64,000 bases of DNA. Origin: Novosphingobium piscinae. GTDB taxonomy: Bacteria; Pseudomonadota; Alphaproteobacteria; Sphingomonadales; Sphingomonadaceae. Below, piece after piece: positions 27,382-35,255 of this stretch. Under the pieces are notes generated by a model, which worked only from the letters and a program-made list of their open reading frames with translations, ran no database searches and had not been told where the DNA came from. Within the stretch, counting starts at the first letter, position 1. Each line of letters opens with the position of its first letter. The stretch is from positions 1 through 64,000 of the forward strand of contig NZ_JACLAX010000007.1 of assembly GCF_014230355.1 (NCBI RefSeq). The letters are read 5' to 3'. The translations under genes were made by a program, and so were the position numbers.

Positions 27382-27855
27382 ATGAATGCCCATGACCTTT
27401 TCAACACCGCGCCGCTTGGCAGCCTGGTCAGCTTTGCCAATGACCAGCCACGGCCGCCCGAGCGCTTCCGACGCAAGCTGGCTGCCTGGCGCACCTGGAA
27501 CGGCACTGGCCGGCTTGTCGCCATCTACCCGCGCCGCCTGTTTGGCAGCAGCTTCCAGTCCGCCGGCTTCGTGCTGAAGATCGGCGAATACGGTTCCGAA
27601 GGCGTGACGATCCTCACCGTCAGCCGGCATTTCGAGCTCACCTGTCCGCTCGACTTTGGCATTCTCGAGCGCCCGCGCCCCGGCATGGTTCGGGTCCTGA
27701 CCGAATGGAACGGCAAGGTCGAGCTTCAGCATCTGGCCGAAGACCTGCCTTCAGCCCACGAATGGCTGGCGCGCCACCGCTATTCGAACCCTTTCCTCAG
27801 CATTGCCGCAGCGGACGAGACGGGCGGACTTGGCGCCCTGCGGAGGGCCGCGTGA
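27382..27855 (+). CDS. Conserved mobile-element protein of unknown function
   Basis: The 157-residue protein is soluble. It contains RFRRKLAAWRTWNGTGRLVAIYP, a beta-rich middle (SAGFVLKIGEYGSEGVTILTV) and an acidic-aromatic end. I recognise it only as a protein that accompanies ParB-like and DUF7007 genes in sphingomonad elements. The chosen ATG is preceded by a weak GGACC. Its TGA overlaps the next start (TGATG), so the two are translationally coupled. Confidence 0.6.
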   Translation: MNAHDLFNTAPLGSLVSFANDQPRPPERFRRKLAAWRTWNGTGRLVAIYPRRLFGSSFQSAGFVLKIGEYGSEGVTILTVSRHFELTCPLDFGILERPRPGMVRVLTEWNGKVELQHLAEDLPSAHEWLARHRYSNPFLSIAAADETGGLGALRRAA

Positions 27856-28679
27856 TGACGACTATGACCAATCCCGCACCGGTGTTCGGCAGGACTGCCG
27901 GAGGCCTGCTCGCTGCAAGACTGGAGGATCATTCCTGGATCGCGGTTCCTGCGAGGACCGGCCTGCGCATCGCCAATGCCTGGCGGCTCAAGAAGGCGAT
28001 GGCCGACTGGACCGAGGAGGACTTCTGGGGTTCGTGCGGCATCGTTGCCGACGAGGCCGCATTCCGGGATCACGTTGCCGAGATTGCCGAGCACCACCGC
28101 GAATTGCGGGGTCTTCCCCGTCCGACCATGGTCCCACGCCGGTCGACGCCGTGGGGTCCGGCCCAGCAATCCTGCCGCTATGGTGAGGGGATCAGCTGCC
28201 ACTCCACCGCCGGGCATGGCGGCTTCCATCTCGACGATCTGCGCAATGCAGCGGTTCATCCGCTACTGCGGCACGCGAATGGCTGGTACGAGGAGGACTG
28301 CGACTGGGCCAAGGTGGCTTTCACGTTCCCGGGCCTGTTCACCACGCGGGAGCGACGGCTCGCGGCGGAAAGCCTGATCGCCTATTATCCTGACGCCTGG
28401 GAGGTGATCCACGGCATAGAGCTTGCCCCAGACCAGTCTCGGGTCAAGGACGAGCGCCGCTTCCGCGAGGTCCATGCAGCCGACTGGATCGTCGTCTCGG
28501 CAGTGCGGTCGGACAGCCATCCGGGAATGGTCGACTGTGTCGCGACGATGAGCGGTGCGCGCGGGGCAGTGCCTGTCCGGCACTACCGGGTCCCGGTCGG
28601 CGAATACTCTACCGGCGCATTCGGCTTCGTCATCGATCCTGACCGCCACGAACAGGTGGAGCCGGTTGCCGCTGGATAA
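27855..28679 (+). CDS. DUF7007-type mobile-element protein
   Basis: The 274-residue protein starts at an ATG that shares its A with the stop of the upstream gene; GGAGG lies about nine bases before. A GTG three bases earlier is a possible alternative start. The C-terminal ~130 residues have the family pattern: DCDWAKVAFTFPGLFTTRER, YPDAWEVIHG, ESRVKDERRF-like and HAADWIVVSAVRSD. The protein is soluble with no catalytic motif I can name. It closes the ardC-ParB-like block. A bidirectional hairpin follows. Confidence 0.6.
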   Translation: MTTMTNPAPVFGRTAGGLLAARLEDHSWIAVPARTGLRIANAWRLKKAMADWTEEDFWGSCGIVADEAAFRDHVAEIAEHHRELRGLPRPTMVPRRSTPWGPAQQSCRYGEGISCHSTAGHGGFHLDDLRNAAVHPLLRHANGWYEEDCDWAKVAFTFPGLFTTRERRLAAESLIAYYPDAWEVIHGIELAPDQSRVKDERRFREVHAADWIVVSAVRSDSHPGMVDCVATMSGARGAVPVRHYRVPVGEYSTGAFGFVIDPDRHEQVEPVAAG

Positions 28680-28685
28680 TGAGGT

Positions 28686-28707
28686 GGGGAGACCTGCCGG
28701 TCTCCCC
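28686..28707. terminator. Bidirectional terminator hairpin
   Basis: GGGGAGACC and GGTCTCCCC form a perfect 9-bp stem with a TGCC loop between the convergent DUF7007 and thioredoxin-like genes. There is no long T run on either side, so efficiency is uncertain, but the position fits a shared terminator separating the element backbone from the arsenic cargo. Confidence 0.65.
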
Positions 28708-28708
28708 A

Positions 28709-28945
28709 TCAGATGGCTGCGAGCTGCTCAGCCACTTCCGATACGCTGAGGACCTTGCCCGCCGAAACGACCTTCTCATCGATCACAAGCGCAGGCGTGG
28801 ACATCACGCCGTAAGCTGCAATCTGGGCGAAATCGGTAACTTTAACTATCTCGGCCGAGATTCCGGCAGCATCGGCGGCAGCCTTCGCGTTTTCACCGAG
28901 GGCGATGCACTTCTTGCAGCCCGAACCAAGAATCTTGATGATCAT
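28709..28945 (-). CDS. Small redox-active thioredoxin-like protein (MTH895/TM0996 type)
   Basis: The 78-residue protein has a minimal thioredoxin fold with the active site GSGCKKC (Cys10, Cys13), the cis-proline region MSTPALVIDEKVVSAGK and a C-terminal helix. These small thioredoxin-like proteins are frequently encoded beside DUF318/UPF0718 permeases in arsenic and other metal(loid) clusters. Here it follows the permease by 17 bases, so a redox partner role for that permease or for arsenic reduction is inferred. It is the last gene of the minus-strand arsenic operon. Confidence 0.85.
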   Translation of the reverse strand: MIIKILGSGCKKCIALGENAKAAADAAGISAEIVKVTDFAQIAAYGVMSTPALVIDEKVVSAGKVLSVSEVAEQLAAI

Positions 28946-28962
28946 TTGCGGTAACTCCCGTT

Positions 28963-29991
28963 TCAGAGGAACATGGCCCCAAAGGCGTTGAAGAAATAGC
29001 CGATCATGATGATACCTGCCGCAACGATGCTGACGAAGAGAACCAGCAGCGGCAATTTCACCACGCGCTTGAGCATGATCATCGAGGGCAGCGACAAAGC
29101 CGTCACGGCCATCATGAAGGCGAGAGCGGTGCCGATGCCCACACCCTTGCCGACCAGTGCCTCGGCGATCGGAAGCGTTCCAAAAATGTCTGCATACATC
29201 GGAATCCCGACGATGGTGGCGACAAGAACGGACCACCATTTGTCCTGCCCCAACAGGGCGGAAATGAAGGCTTCCGGCACCCAGTTGTGAATCGCCGCGC
29301 CAATTCCGACACCGATCAACACGTAAAGCCAGACCTTGCCGAATATTTCGGCGACCTGATCTCGTGCGAACTCGAAGCGCTGTCGCCGGGTCAGGTGACC
29401 GTCCTCGCTTGCAAGGACCGGGCTGTTGAACACGAACGCTTCCACATGACCTTCCATCTTCATCCGGCTGATCAGGGATCCGCCAAGCACGGCCAGCACC
29501 AGGCCGACGAATACGTAGGCCAGCGCGATCGACCAGTTGAACACGCTGGCGAGGAGAATGACTGAGGCAAGATCGACAAGCGGCGATGAAATCAGGAAAG
29601 AAAAAGTTACGCCGATAGGCAGGCCCGCGCTGGTGAAGCCGATGAACAGGGGAATCGACGAGCACGAACAGAATGGCGTGATCGTCCCGAGCAAAGCGGC
29701 CATGATGTTGGCGCCGAGCCCCTTGCGCTGTCCAAGGATCCGTCGTGTCCGCTCCGGCGGGAAATAGCTCTGAACCCACGAAACCGTGAAGATCAGAACG
29801 CCAAGCAGGATGAAGATCTTGATCACGTCATAGATGAAGAAGTGAACGCTCCCGCCAAGCCGTCCGGCGGGATCGAGACCGAAGCCGTCCCGCACCAGCC
29901 AGGCCACAAGATCGGACAGCCACTGCATGCGCAGCAGCTGGTCATTCAGCCATTTGAAGACTTCGGAAATGGTCTTGCCTCCCACATGCAA
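28963..29991 (-). CDS. DUF318/UPF0718 permease (ArsP/YraQ-like)
   Basis: The 342-residue protein has about eight to ten membrane helices and the family motif ITPFCSCSSIPLFIGFTSAG, plus FSFLISSPLVDLASVILLAS and GIPMYADIFGTLPIAEAL. ArsP of Campylobacter, which exports trivalent organoarsenicals, belongs to this superfamily, but other members have unknown substrates. The long reading begins at a TTG with no Shine-Dalgarno; GTG 29985 is possible, and a GGGAGG seven bases before an ATT is the only good binding site, so the start is uncertain. It follows arsO by about 100 bases and precedes a thioredoxin-like gene. Confidence 0.8.
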   Translation of the reverse strand: MHVGGKTISEVFKWLNDQLLRMQWLSDLVAWLVRDGFGLDPAGRLGGSVHFFIYDVIKIFILLGVLIFTVSWVQSYFPPERTRRILGQRKGLGANIMAALLGTITPFCSCSSIPLFIGFTSAGLPIGVTFSFLISSPLVDLASVILLASVFNWSIALAYVFVGLVLAVLGGSLISRMKMEGHVEAFVFNSPVLASEDGHLTRRQRFEFARDQVAEIFGKVWLYVLIGVGIGAAIHNWVPEAFISALLGQDKWWSVLVATIVGIPMYADIFGTLPIAEALVGKGVGIGTALAFMMAVTALSLPSMIMLKRVVKLPLLVLFVSIVAAGIIMIGYFFNAFGAMFL

Positions 29992-30094
29992 CGAAGGGTG
30001 CAGCTCAGGCTACAGCACCATCGCAAAAAACTATTACGCCGTCGCTGTGTCGCCACCACACGGCCTGGAGATTACCGGCAGTCCGGCTTTTCGC

Positions 30095-31177
30095 TCACGA
30101 TATTGAGCCATAATTCTGCTCCCTTGGTGCCAGCGCCACCACCAGGCGCGCAGCCAGAGCGCGCGCAGTGCGTGCGGCGCCCATCAGCGTGGCAGACCCC
30201 GGTCCGGTCCAGTCGCCATATCCGGCCAGCCACAATCGCGGCTCCTTGATCGACCGCTGTTCCTCGACCAGCACGCGCCCGTCGGCCTCAACAGCGCCGA
30301 GGGCGCGCAGATGCTCGAGTGCGGGACGAAAACCGGTACACCAGATTACCGCATCGACCGCCATTTCCGATCCGTCGGGCCAGACTACACCGGTGGCCGT
30401 CATACGCTCGAACGACCGGACGGTTACCAGATCACCTCGCGCCCGCGCTTCCTTGATCGGCGGCACCATCACGATGTCACCGATCCCGCCGACCGGCGTT
30501 TCGCTGGGGCCTGCCTTCATTCTGGCAACCGCGCGTTCGAACAATACGCGCCCGTCGACATCGTCAGGGAGGAACAGTGGATCGTGGGTCGTGACCCATA
30601 AAGCCCGTGCGACCGGCGCCACTTCTGCCATGATTTGCGCGCCGCTGTTGCCCCCGCCCACCACCAGCACGGTCTGACCGGCGTAATCTTCGGGGCGCAC
30701 ATATTGGGCCGAGTGAACCTGAATGCCCTTGAACAGGTCACGCCCGGGTATGTCGGGAAGATAGGGATGCGACCAGGTGCCCGTTGCGCTGACCAGATGA
30801 CGGGCGACGATGGGTCCGGAACTCGTGACAAGTTCGAGATGGCCGCGAGCCTGCTTCACGGCTTCGACCCGCACGGGACGCCTTATCGGCAGTTCATAGC
30901 GCTGCTCGTAGCGGCTAAGGTAATCGAGGACATCGGCGCGGGTTGGATAACCTTCATGGCTGACAGGCGGCATGAGCCATCCTGGCAGTGAGCTGTAGCC
31001 TGCCGGCGAAAACAGCCTCAGCGATTCCCAGCCGTGACGCCATGCGCCACCAGGCCCGTCCTCTGCATCAAGGATCAGGAAATCAACCCCCGCGCGGCGC
31101 AGGTAATAGCCCAGCGACAGACCCATCTGGCCGCCGCCGATAATGACGATATCGTGCAGTTCCGCGTTCTCGCGCAT
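30095..31177 (-). CDS. arsO: ArsO-like flavin monooxygenase
   Basis: The 360-residue protein has an FAD-binding fingerprint, [22 protein letters not shown], and an NADPH site, [20 protein letters not shown], with [15 protein letters not shown] between. This is the group called ArsO, found in arsenic operons, whose exact reaction is not settled. I chose ATG 31177, one base after the arsR stop (TGA-A-ATG), so translation is coupled; a 21-residue longer reading overlaps arsR. Direction and neighbours (arsR, permease, thioredoxin) define the minus-strand arsenic operon. Confidence 0.85.
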   Translation of the reverse strand: MRENAELHDIVIIGGGQMGLSLGYYLRRAGVDFLILDAEDGPGGAWRHGWESLRLFSPAGYSSLPGWLMPPVSHEGYPTRADVLDYLSRYEQRYELPIRRPVRVEAVKQARGHLELVTSSGPIVARHLVSATGTWSHPYLPDIPGRDLFKGIQVHSAQYVRPEDYAGQTVLVVGGGNSGAQIMAEVAPVARALWVTTHDPLFLPDDVDGRVLFERAVARMKAGPSETPVGGIGDIVMVPPIKEARARGDLVTVRSFERMTATGVVWPDGSEMAVDAVIWCTGFRPALEHLRALGAVEADGRVLVEEQRSIKEPRLWLAGYGDWTGPGSATLMGAARTARALAARLVVALAPREQNYGSIS

Positions 31178-31178
31178 T

Positions 31179-31493
31179 TCAAGCCGCCCTTTTCTGACAG
31201 GCCGTTCCTGGCAGTGGGGGCATAGCCCGAATGATGTCACCGATAATCGTCACCCAGTCTTCCGGCAAATCGGCACGCTTGCGATAACGCACCCACTGAG
31301 CCTCGCGACGGTCGGTCACAATGCCCGCTTGCTTCAGCCGCTGCATATGCCGCGACATGCGCGATTGGGTCACGCCGAGCCGGTCCATCAACTCGCACAC
31401 GCAGTGCTCGTCGCCGTCCCAGATGATTTGCAGTGCACGCAGGCGCGTCGGTTCGGCGAGCGCGCTCAGCAGATCATCGATTCGCGGTTCCAT
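31179..31493 (-). CDS. arsR: ArsR family As(III)-responsive repressor
   Basis: The 104-residue winged-helix protein has [16 protein letters not shown], the metal site [10 protein letters not shown] (Cys31, Cys33) matching the classical E. coli-type ArsR ELCVCDL motif, and the recognition helix [19 protein letters not shown]. It should leave its operator when arsenite binds. An inverted repeat ATATGCG...CGCATAT lies directly upstream at 31503-31522. It heads the operon with arsO, the permease and the thioredoxin-like gene. Confidence 0.95.
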   Translation of the reverse strand: MEPRIDDLLSALAEPTRLRALQIIWDGDEHCVCELMDRLGVTQSRMSRHMQRLKQAGIVTDRREAQWVRYRKRADLPEDWVTIIGDIIRAMPPLPGTACQKRAA

Positions 31494-31502
31494 GTCTGAT
31501 TA

Positions 31503-31522
31503 ATATGCGCTCATCCGCATAT
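31503..31522. promoter_or_regulatory. Probable ArsR operator
   Basis: ATATGCG (31503-31509) and CGCATAT (31516-31522) form a perfect inverted repeat with a 6-base spacer, nine bases upstream of the arsR start. Size and AT-rich ends fit ArsR/SmtB sites. Confidence 0.65.
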
Positions 31523-31571
31523 GCGCTTTGACGCAGATCAATCTCCGCCTGCGCGGAACACAACCGCAAAG

Positions 31572-31751
31572 TCAGCTGGGCACGTCGCCGAACAACGCTT
31601 CCCGCATGACATAGAAAATCGTGTGCTGCTCGATCGTGCGGCGCAGCCAGTGCGCACCCGGGCCCGAAGCCCGCACGACCACGTCATCGCCGCAATGCGT
31701 TTCTGAGGACAGCGGCACCAGCGTCTGTTGGCGGTAATCGACAGCAACCAT
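31572..31751 (-). pseudogene. C-terminal fragment of an alkaline phosphatase
   Basis: On the minus strand the last ~60 codons read VAVDYRQQTLVPLSSETHCG, then DDVVVRASGPGAHWL, then TIEQHTIFYVMREALFGD and stop. This is the C-terminal signature of the PhoA-type alkaline phosphatase family (SETH-GEDV, GPGA, EQ-IFHVM-AL), including a zinc-ligand histidine in SETH. The rest of the enzyme, including the catalytic serine, is missing; the reading upstream is arsenic-promoter DNA. It is a truncation scar left when one arsenic unit was inserted or rearranged. Confidence 0.75.
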
Positions 31752-31843
31752 CGGCTGCCTCGCAGTCAACGTTTCTATATTTTTCGAATTACCGATTGAC
31801 TCGTCAGGCTGGAAACGTATTTCGACCATTCTCGAAGGGTGAG

Positions 31844-32194
31844 ATGATGAACGAACTTGATCCACAGCATTGGGCCGTTGATGCACTGGGTGCGCTTGCC
31901 CATGAAACCCGCCTGTCGGTGTTCCGCATGCTGGTGAAGGCTGGCGCGGACGGCATGATCGCCGGTGCGATCGCCGAACATCAAGGCGTACCGCCTTCCA
32001 CCATGTCGCATCACCTGGCGACACTGGAACGGGCCGGCCTCGTTCAGTCCGAACGCGAGAGCCGCCTGATCCACTATCGTGCCGACTATGCAGGGATGCG
32101 CCGTTTGCTCGCCTTCCTGATGCAGGATTGCTGCCAGGGAGCGCCCGAGATGTGCGCAGACCTGGTGGGCGAGTTGTCCTGCAGCGCCGCTTAA
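31844..32194 (+). CDS. arsR: ArsR family repressor of a second type
   Basis: The 116-residue winged-helix protein (alternative start three bases later) contains ALAHETRLSVFRMLV and the recognition helix PSTMSHHLATLERAGLV. It lacks the CVC site of the other ArsR. Instead it has a C-terminal cysteine cluster, DCCQGAPEMC (Cys96, Cys97, Cys104), plus Cys113, resembling the C-terminal site of Acidithiobacillus ArsR. It leads the plus-strand operon arsR-arsC-arsC-acr3-arsH. AAGGGTGAG overlaps the start as ribosome binding site. Confidence 0.93.
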   Translation: MMNELDPQHWAVDALGALAHETRLSVFRMLVKAGADGMIAGAIAEHQGVPPSTMSHHLATLERAGLVQSERESRLIHYRADYAGMRRLLAFLMQDCCQGAPEMCADLVGELSCSAA

Positions 32195-32217
32195 CTTCCG
32201 ACCGCGTGAGGCTTCAC

Positions 32218-32733
32218 ATGTCCGACAAGATCTACAACGTCCTCTTTCTGTGTACTGGCAACAGCGCCCGCTCGATCCTGGGCGAAGCGGTGATGAACAA
32301 GCTCGGCGCAGGCCGGTTCAAGGCCTGGAGTGCCGGAAGCCAGCCCAAGGGTGAGGTTCATCCCATGGCGCTCTCGGTGCTGGAAGGCATGGGCTACGAC
32401 ACCACCGGCATGTATTCGAAGAGCTGGAGCGAGTTTTCCAAGCCCGGTTCGCCCGAGTTCGACTTCATCTTCACCGTTTGTGACAGCGCCGCTGGAGAGA
32501 CCTGTCCCGTGTGGATCGGACATCCGATGACGGCGCATTGGGGCATCGAGGACCCCGCCGCCGTCGAGGGAGAAGGACAGCGCGACGCGTTCCTGCAGGC
32601 GCTGCGCTACCTCACCAACCGCATTTCGCTGTTCCTGACGCTGCCGCATTCCAGCATCGACGAGATGGCGATGAAACAGAAGCTCAAGGAAATCGGCAAG
32701 GCCGAAGGCGCCAGCACGGGAGCAAGCGCATGA
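32218..32733 (+). CDS. arsC: Arsenate reductase, low-molecular-weight phosphatase type
   Basis: The 171-residue protein has the phosphatase loop VLFLCTGNSARSI (Cys12 to Arg18, C-x5-R), GRFKAWSAGSQP, and DFIFTVCDSAAGETCPVW with two further cysteines. Thioredoxin-coupled ArsC enzymes use three cysteines to reduce arsenate to arsenite; C12, the CDSAAGETC pair and the general layout fit. It follows arsR by 23 bases and overlaps the second arsC by four bases (ATGA). Confidence 0.93.
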   Translation: MSDKIYNVLFLCTGNSARSILGEAVMNKLGAGRFKAWSAGSQPKGEVHPMALSVLEGMGYDTTGMYSKSWSEFSKPGSPEFDFIFTVCDSAAGETCPVWIGHPMTAHWGIEDPAAVEGEGQRDAFLQALRYLTNRISLFLTLPHSSIDEMAMKQKLKEIGKAEGASTGASA

Positions 32734-33158
32734 CCGACATCGTGATCTACCATAACCCGGAATGCGGCACCTCGCGCAACGCGCTGGCCATGATCCGCAA
32801 CGCCGGGATCGAACCACATGTGGTGGAATATCTCAAGACCCCGCCATCGCGCGCCTTGCTTGAAAGCCTGATTGAACGCGCCGGGATCAGCCCCCGCGCC
32901 TTGCTGCGCGAGAAGGGTACGCCCTTTGCCGAGCTGGGCCTCGACAATCCCGCGCTCACCGACTCGCAGCTGATCGATGCAGTGATGGAGCATCCCATCC
33001 TCATCAACCGTCCGCTGGTCGTCTCGCCGCTCGGCGTGAAGCTGTGTCGTCCCTCGGAAGAGGTGCTTGATCTGATCCCGGCCGACCAGCGCGGCGCCTT
33101 CGCCAAGGAAGACGGCGAACAGGTCATCGACGCCGCCGGCAACCGCGTCACGGGTTGA
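32730..33158 (+). CDS. arsC: Arsenate reductase, glutaredoxin type
   Basis: The 142-residue protein belongs to the ArsC/Spx thioredoxin-like family. It has IVIYHNPECGTSRNAL with catalytic Cys12, VVEYLKTPPSR, and INRPLVVSPLGVKLCRPSE with the conserved arginines. It reduces arsenate with glutathione and glutaredoxin, a chemistry independent of the preceding phosphatase-type enzyme. Two unrelated reductases in direct overlap mean the operon can draw on either the thioredoxin or the glutaredoxin pool. Confidence 0.95.
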   Translation: MTDIVIYHNPECGTSRNALAMIRNAGIEPHVVEYLKTPPSRALLESLIERAGISPRALLREKGTPFAELGLDNPALTDSQLIDAVMEHPILINRPLVVSPLGVKLCRPSEEVLDLIPADQRGAFAKEDGEQVIDAAGNRVTG

Positions 33159-33170
33159 AGGGGAAACACC

Positions 33171-34244
33171 ATGACCGGACAGCCCAGGCGCGAACGCCTG
33201 TCGTTCCTTGACCGCTATCTTACCTTGTGGATCTTCCTCGCCATGGCGCTGGGGGTTGGTCTCGGTTCGACCTTCGACTGGCTACCGGGGGCGATTTACA
33301 GCCTGTCCTGGGGCACGACGAACATTCCTATTGCCATCGGCCTGATCCTGATGATGTACCCGCCGCTCGCGCGGGTCCGCTACGAGGAACTGCCGCGCGT
33401 GTTCGAGGACAAGCGGGTGCTGGCGATCTCGCTGATCCAGAACTGGATCATCGGGCCGGTGCTGATGTTCGCGCTCGCCGTGATCTTCCTCTCGGACAAG
33501 CCGGAATACATGACGGGCCTCATCCTGATCGGCCTTGCCCGCTGCATCGCGATGGTCATCGTCTGGAACCAGCTGGCCAAGGGCGATAACCAGTATGTCG
33601 CCGCACTGGTCGCGTTCAACTCGATCTTCCAGATCCTGTTCTTCAGCGTCTACGCGTGGTTCTTCCTCGCCTTCCTCCCGCCCCTGTTCGGGCTGGAGGG
33701 CAGCGTCATCCATGTCAGCTTCTGGACGATTGCCGAGGCCGTGCTGATCTATCTTGGCATCCCGTTCCTCGCCGGGTTCCTGACCCGCAAATGGCTGGCA
33801 AAAGCCAAGGGCAATGACTGGTACGAAACACGCTTCCTGCCCAGGATCGGCCCGATCACACTGGTCGCGCTGCTGTTCACCATCGTTGCCATGTTCAGTC
33901 TCAAGGGCAACGAGATCGTCACGCTGCCGGGCGACACCATCCGTATCGCGATCCCCCTGACGATCTATTTCGTCGTCCAATTCACGATCAGCTTCTACAT
34001 GGGCAAGCTGATTGCCAGCGACTATCCGCGCACCACGGCAGTGGCTTTCACGGCTGCGGGCAACAATTTCGAGCTCGCAATTGCCGTGGCCATCGCCGCC
34101 TTCGGCCTGGCTTCGCCGGTCGCCTTTGCGGCCGTGATCGGTCCGCTGGTCGAAGTCCCGGTGCTGATCCTGCTGGTCAACGTTGCATTCTGGTTCGGGC
34201 GCCGCTGGTTTCCTGAATCCGTTCCAGCGGAGGCAAGCGCATGA
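33171..34244 (+). CDS. acr3: Arsenite efflux permease, ACR3 family
   Basis: The 357-residue inner-membrane protein has ten hydrophobic helices and the ACR3 signatures: [37 protein letters not shown] with the essential cysteine (about residue 125), and a late [10 protein letters not shown] helix with its conserved glutamate. It exports arsenite using the proton gradient. The gene starts 12 bases after arsC and overlaps arsH by four bases. Many genomes label this gene arsB although it is unrelated to E. coli ArsB. Confidence 0.96.
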   Translation: MTGQPRRERLSFLDRYLTLWIFLAMALGVGLGSTFDWLPGAIYSLSWGTTNIPIAIGLILMMYPPLARVRYEELPRVFEDKRVLAISLIQNWIIGPVLMFALAVIFLSDKPEYMTGLILIGLARCIAMVIVWNQLAKGDNQYVAALVAFNSIFQILFFSVYAWFFLAFLPPLFGLEGSVIHVSFWTIAEAVLIYLGIPFLAGFLTRKWLAKAKGNDWYETRFLPRIGPITLVALLFTIVAMFSLKGNEIVTLPGDTIRIAIPLTIYFVVQFTISFYMGKLIASDYPRTTAVAFTAAGNNFELAIAVAIAAFGLASPVAFAAVIGPLVEVPVLILLVNVAFWFGRRWFPESVPAEASA

Positions 34245-34999
34245 CCCAGTCCGCATATTCGCGTCTTCGTCCGCTTGCCGATCCCGAATATCTTCCTGCA
34301 CTCAAGCCGGAATATGTTCATCGGCGTCCTGCGCTGGGCCTGGGCGAACTGTCTCCGCCACCGCGCGTCCTACTGCTCTACGGCTCCCTGCGTGAGCGGT
34401 CCTATTCGCGTCTGGTGGTCGAGGAAGCCGCACGCCTTCTGCAGTTCTTCGGCTGCGAAACACGCATCTTTGATCCGTCCGATCTGCCTTTGCCCGATCA
34501 GGTCAAGGACGATGATCACCCGGCGGTTCACGAGCTGCGCGAACATTCGCTTTGGTCAGAAGCGCAAGTCTGGTGCAGTCCGGAAAGGCATGGTCAGATT
34601 ACTGGCATCATGAAGACCCAGATCGATCACCTGCCGCTCGCCTACAAGGGCCTGCGACCGACGCAGGGGCGTACCTTGGCGGTCATGCAGGTCAGCGCCG
34701 GGTCGCAATCGTTCAACAGCGTCAACACGCTCAGGATCCTTGGCCGCTGGATGCGGATGGTCACCATTCCCAATCAGTCCTCGGTGGCCAAGGCCTACGA
34801 GGAATTCGACGAAGCGGGGCGGATGAAACCCTCCAGTTATTACGACCGCATCGTCGACGTGATGGAGGAGCTGGTTAGATTTACAGTCCTGCTGCGCCCT
34901 CACGCTGCACAACTGGTTGACCGTTATTCCGAGCGCAAAGATCGTTGTGAGCCTGTGGACACGCACGTCGAGGCCGCGGGATTGGCAAAAGCCACCTGA
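34241..34999 (+). CDS. arsH: ArsH NADPH-dependent FMN reductase
   Basis: The 252-residue flavodoxin-like protein has the FMN phosphate loop [17 protein letters not shown], the [12 protein letters not shown] segment and [20 protein letters not shown], all standard for ArsH. ArsH enzymes oxidise trivalent methyl and aromatic organoarsenicals to less toxic pentavalent forms. It overlaps acr3 by ATGA and ends the operon. A hairpin terminator lies 100 bases downstream. Confidence 0.96.
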   Translation: MTQSAYSRLRPLADPEYLPALKPEYVHRRPALGLGELSPPPRVLLLYGSLRERSYSRLVVEEAARLLQFFGCETRIFDPSDLPLPDQVKDDDHPAVHELREHSLWSEAQVWCSPERHGQITGIMKTQIDHLPLAYKGLRPTQGRTLAVMQVSAGSQSFNSVNTLRILGRWMRMVTIPNQSSVAKAYEEFDEAGRMKPSSYYDRIVDVMEELVRFTVLLRPHAAQLVDRYSERKDRCEPVDTHVEAAGLAKAT

Positions 35000-35098
35000 C
35001 AAGACGCCAGTCTGCGGGACATCCCGCCGTCTCATCCTACGCGTCAGCGGGTGCAACGCTGGCGTGAGGTGAGCCCACCTGAAATGCCCTGAGCGATT

Positions 35099-35137
35099 GG
35101 CCTGTTCCCGTGCGTACCGCCCGGGAGCAGGCCTTTT
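35099..35137 (+). terminator. Rho-independent terminator after arsH
   Basis: GGCCTGTTCCCG and CGGGAGCAGGCC form a 12-bp stem with one G-T pair, an 11-base loop, then TTTT. It ends the arsenic operon before the large backbone gene that starts at 35256. Confidence 0.8.
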
Positions 35138-35255
35138 CGCATGTCCGCCTGCACGGCGGACCAGAGAGGACGAGGCTGGCCGGGACGCGAGCAAGCCCGG
35201 TCAGGATCGAGGGAGATCGTGCCGGGCCGCAACCTTCAGTCCGGAGTTCCCTGTC

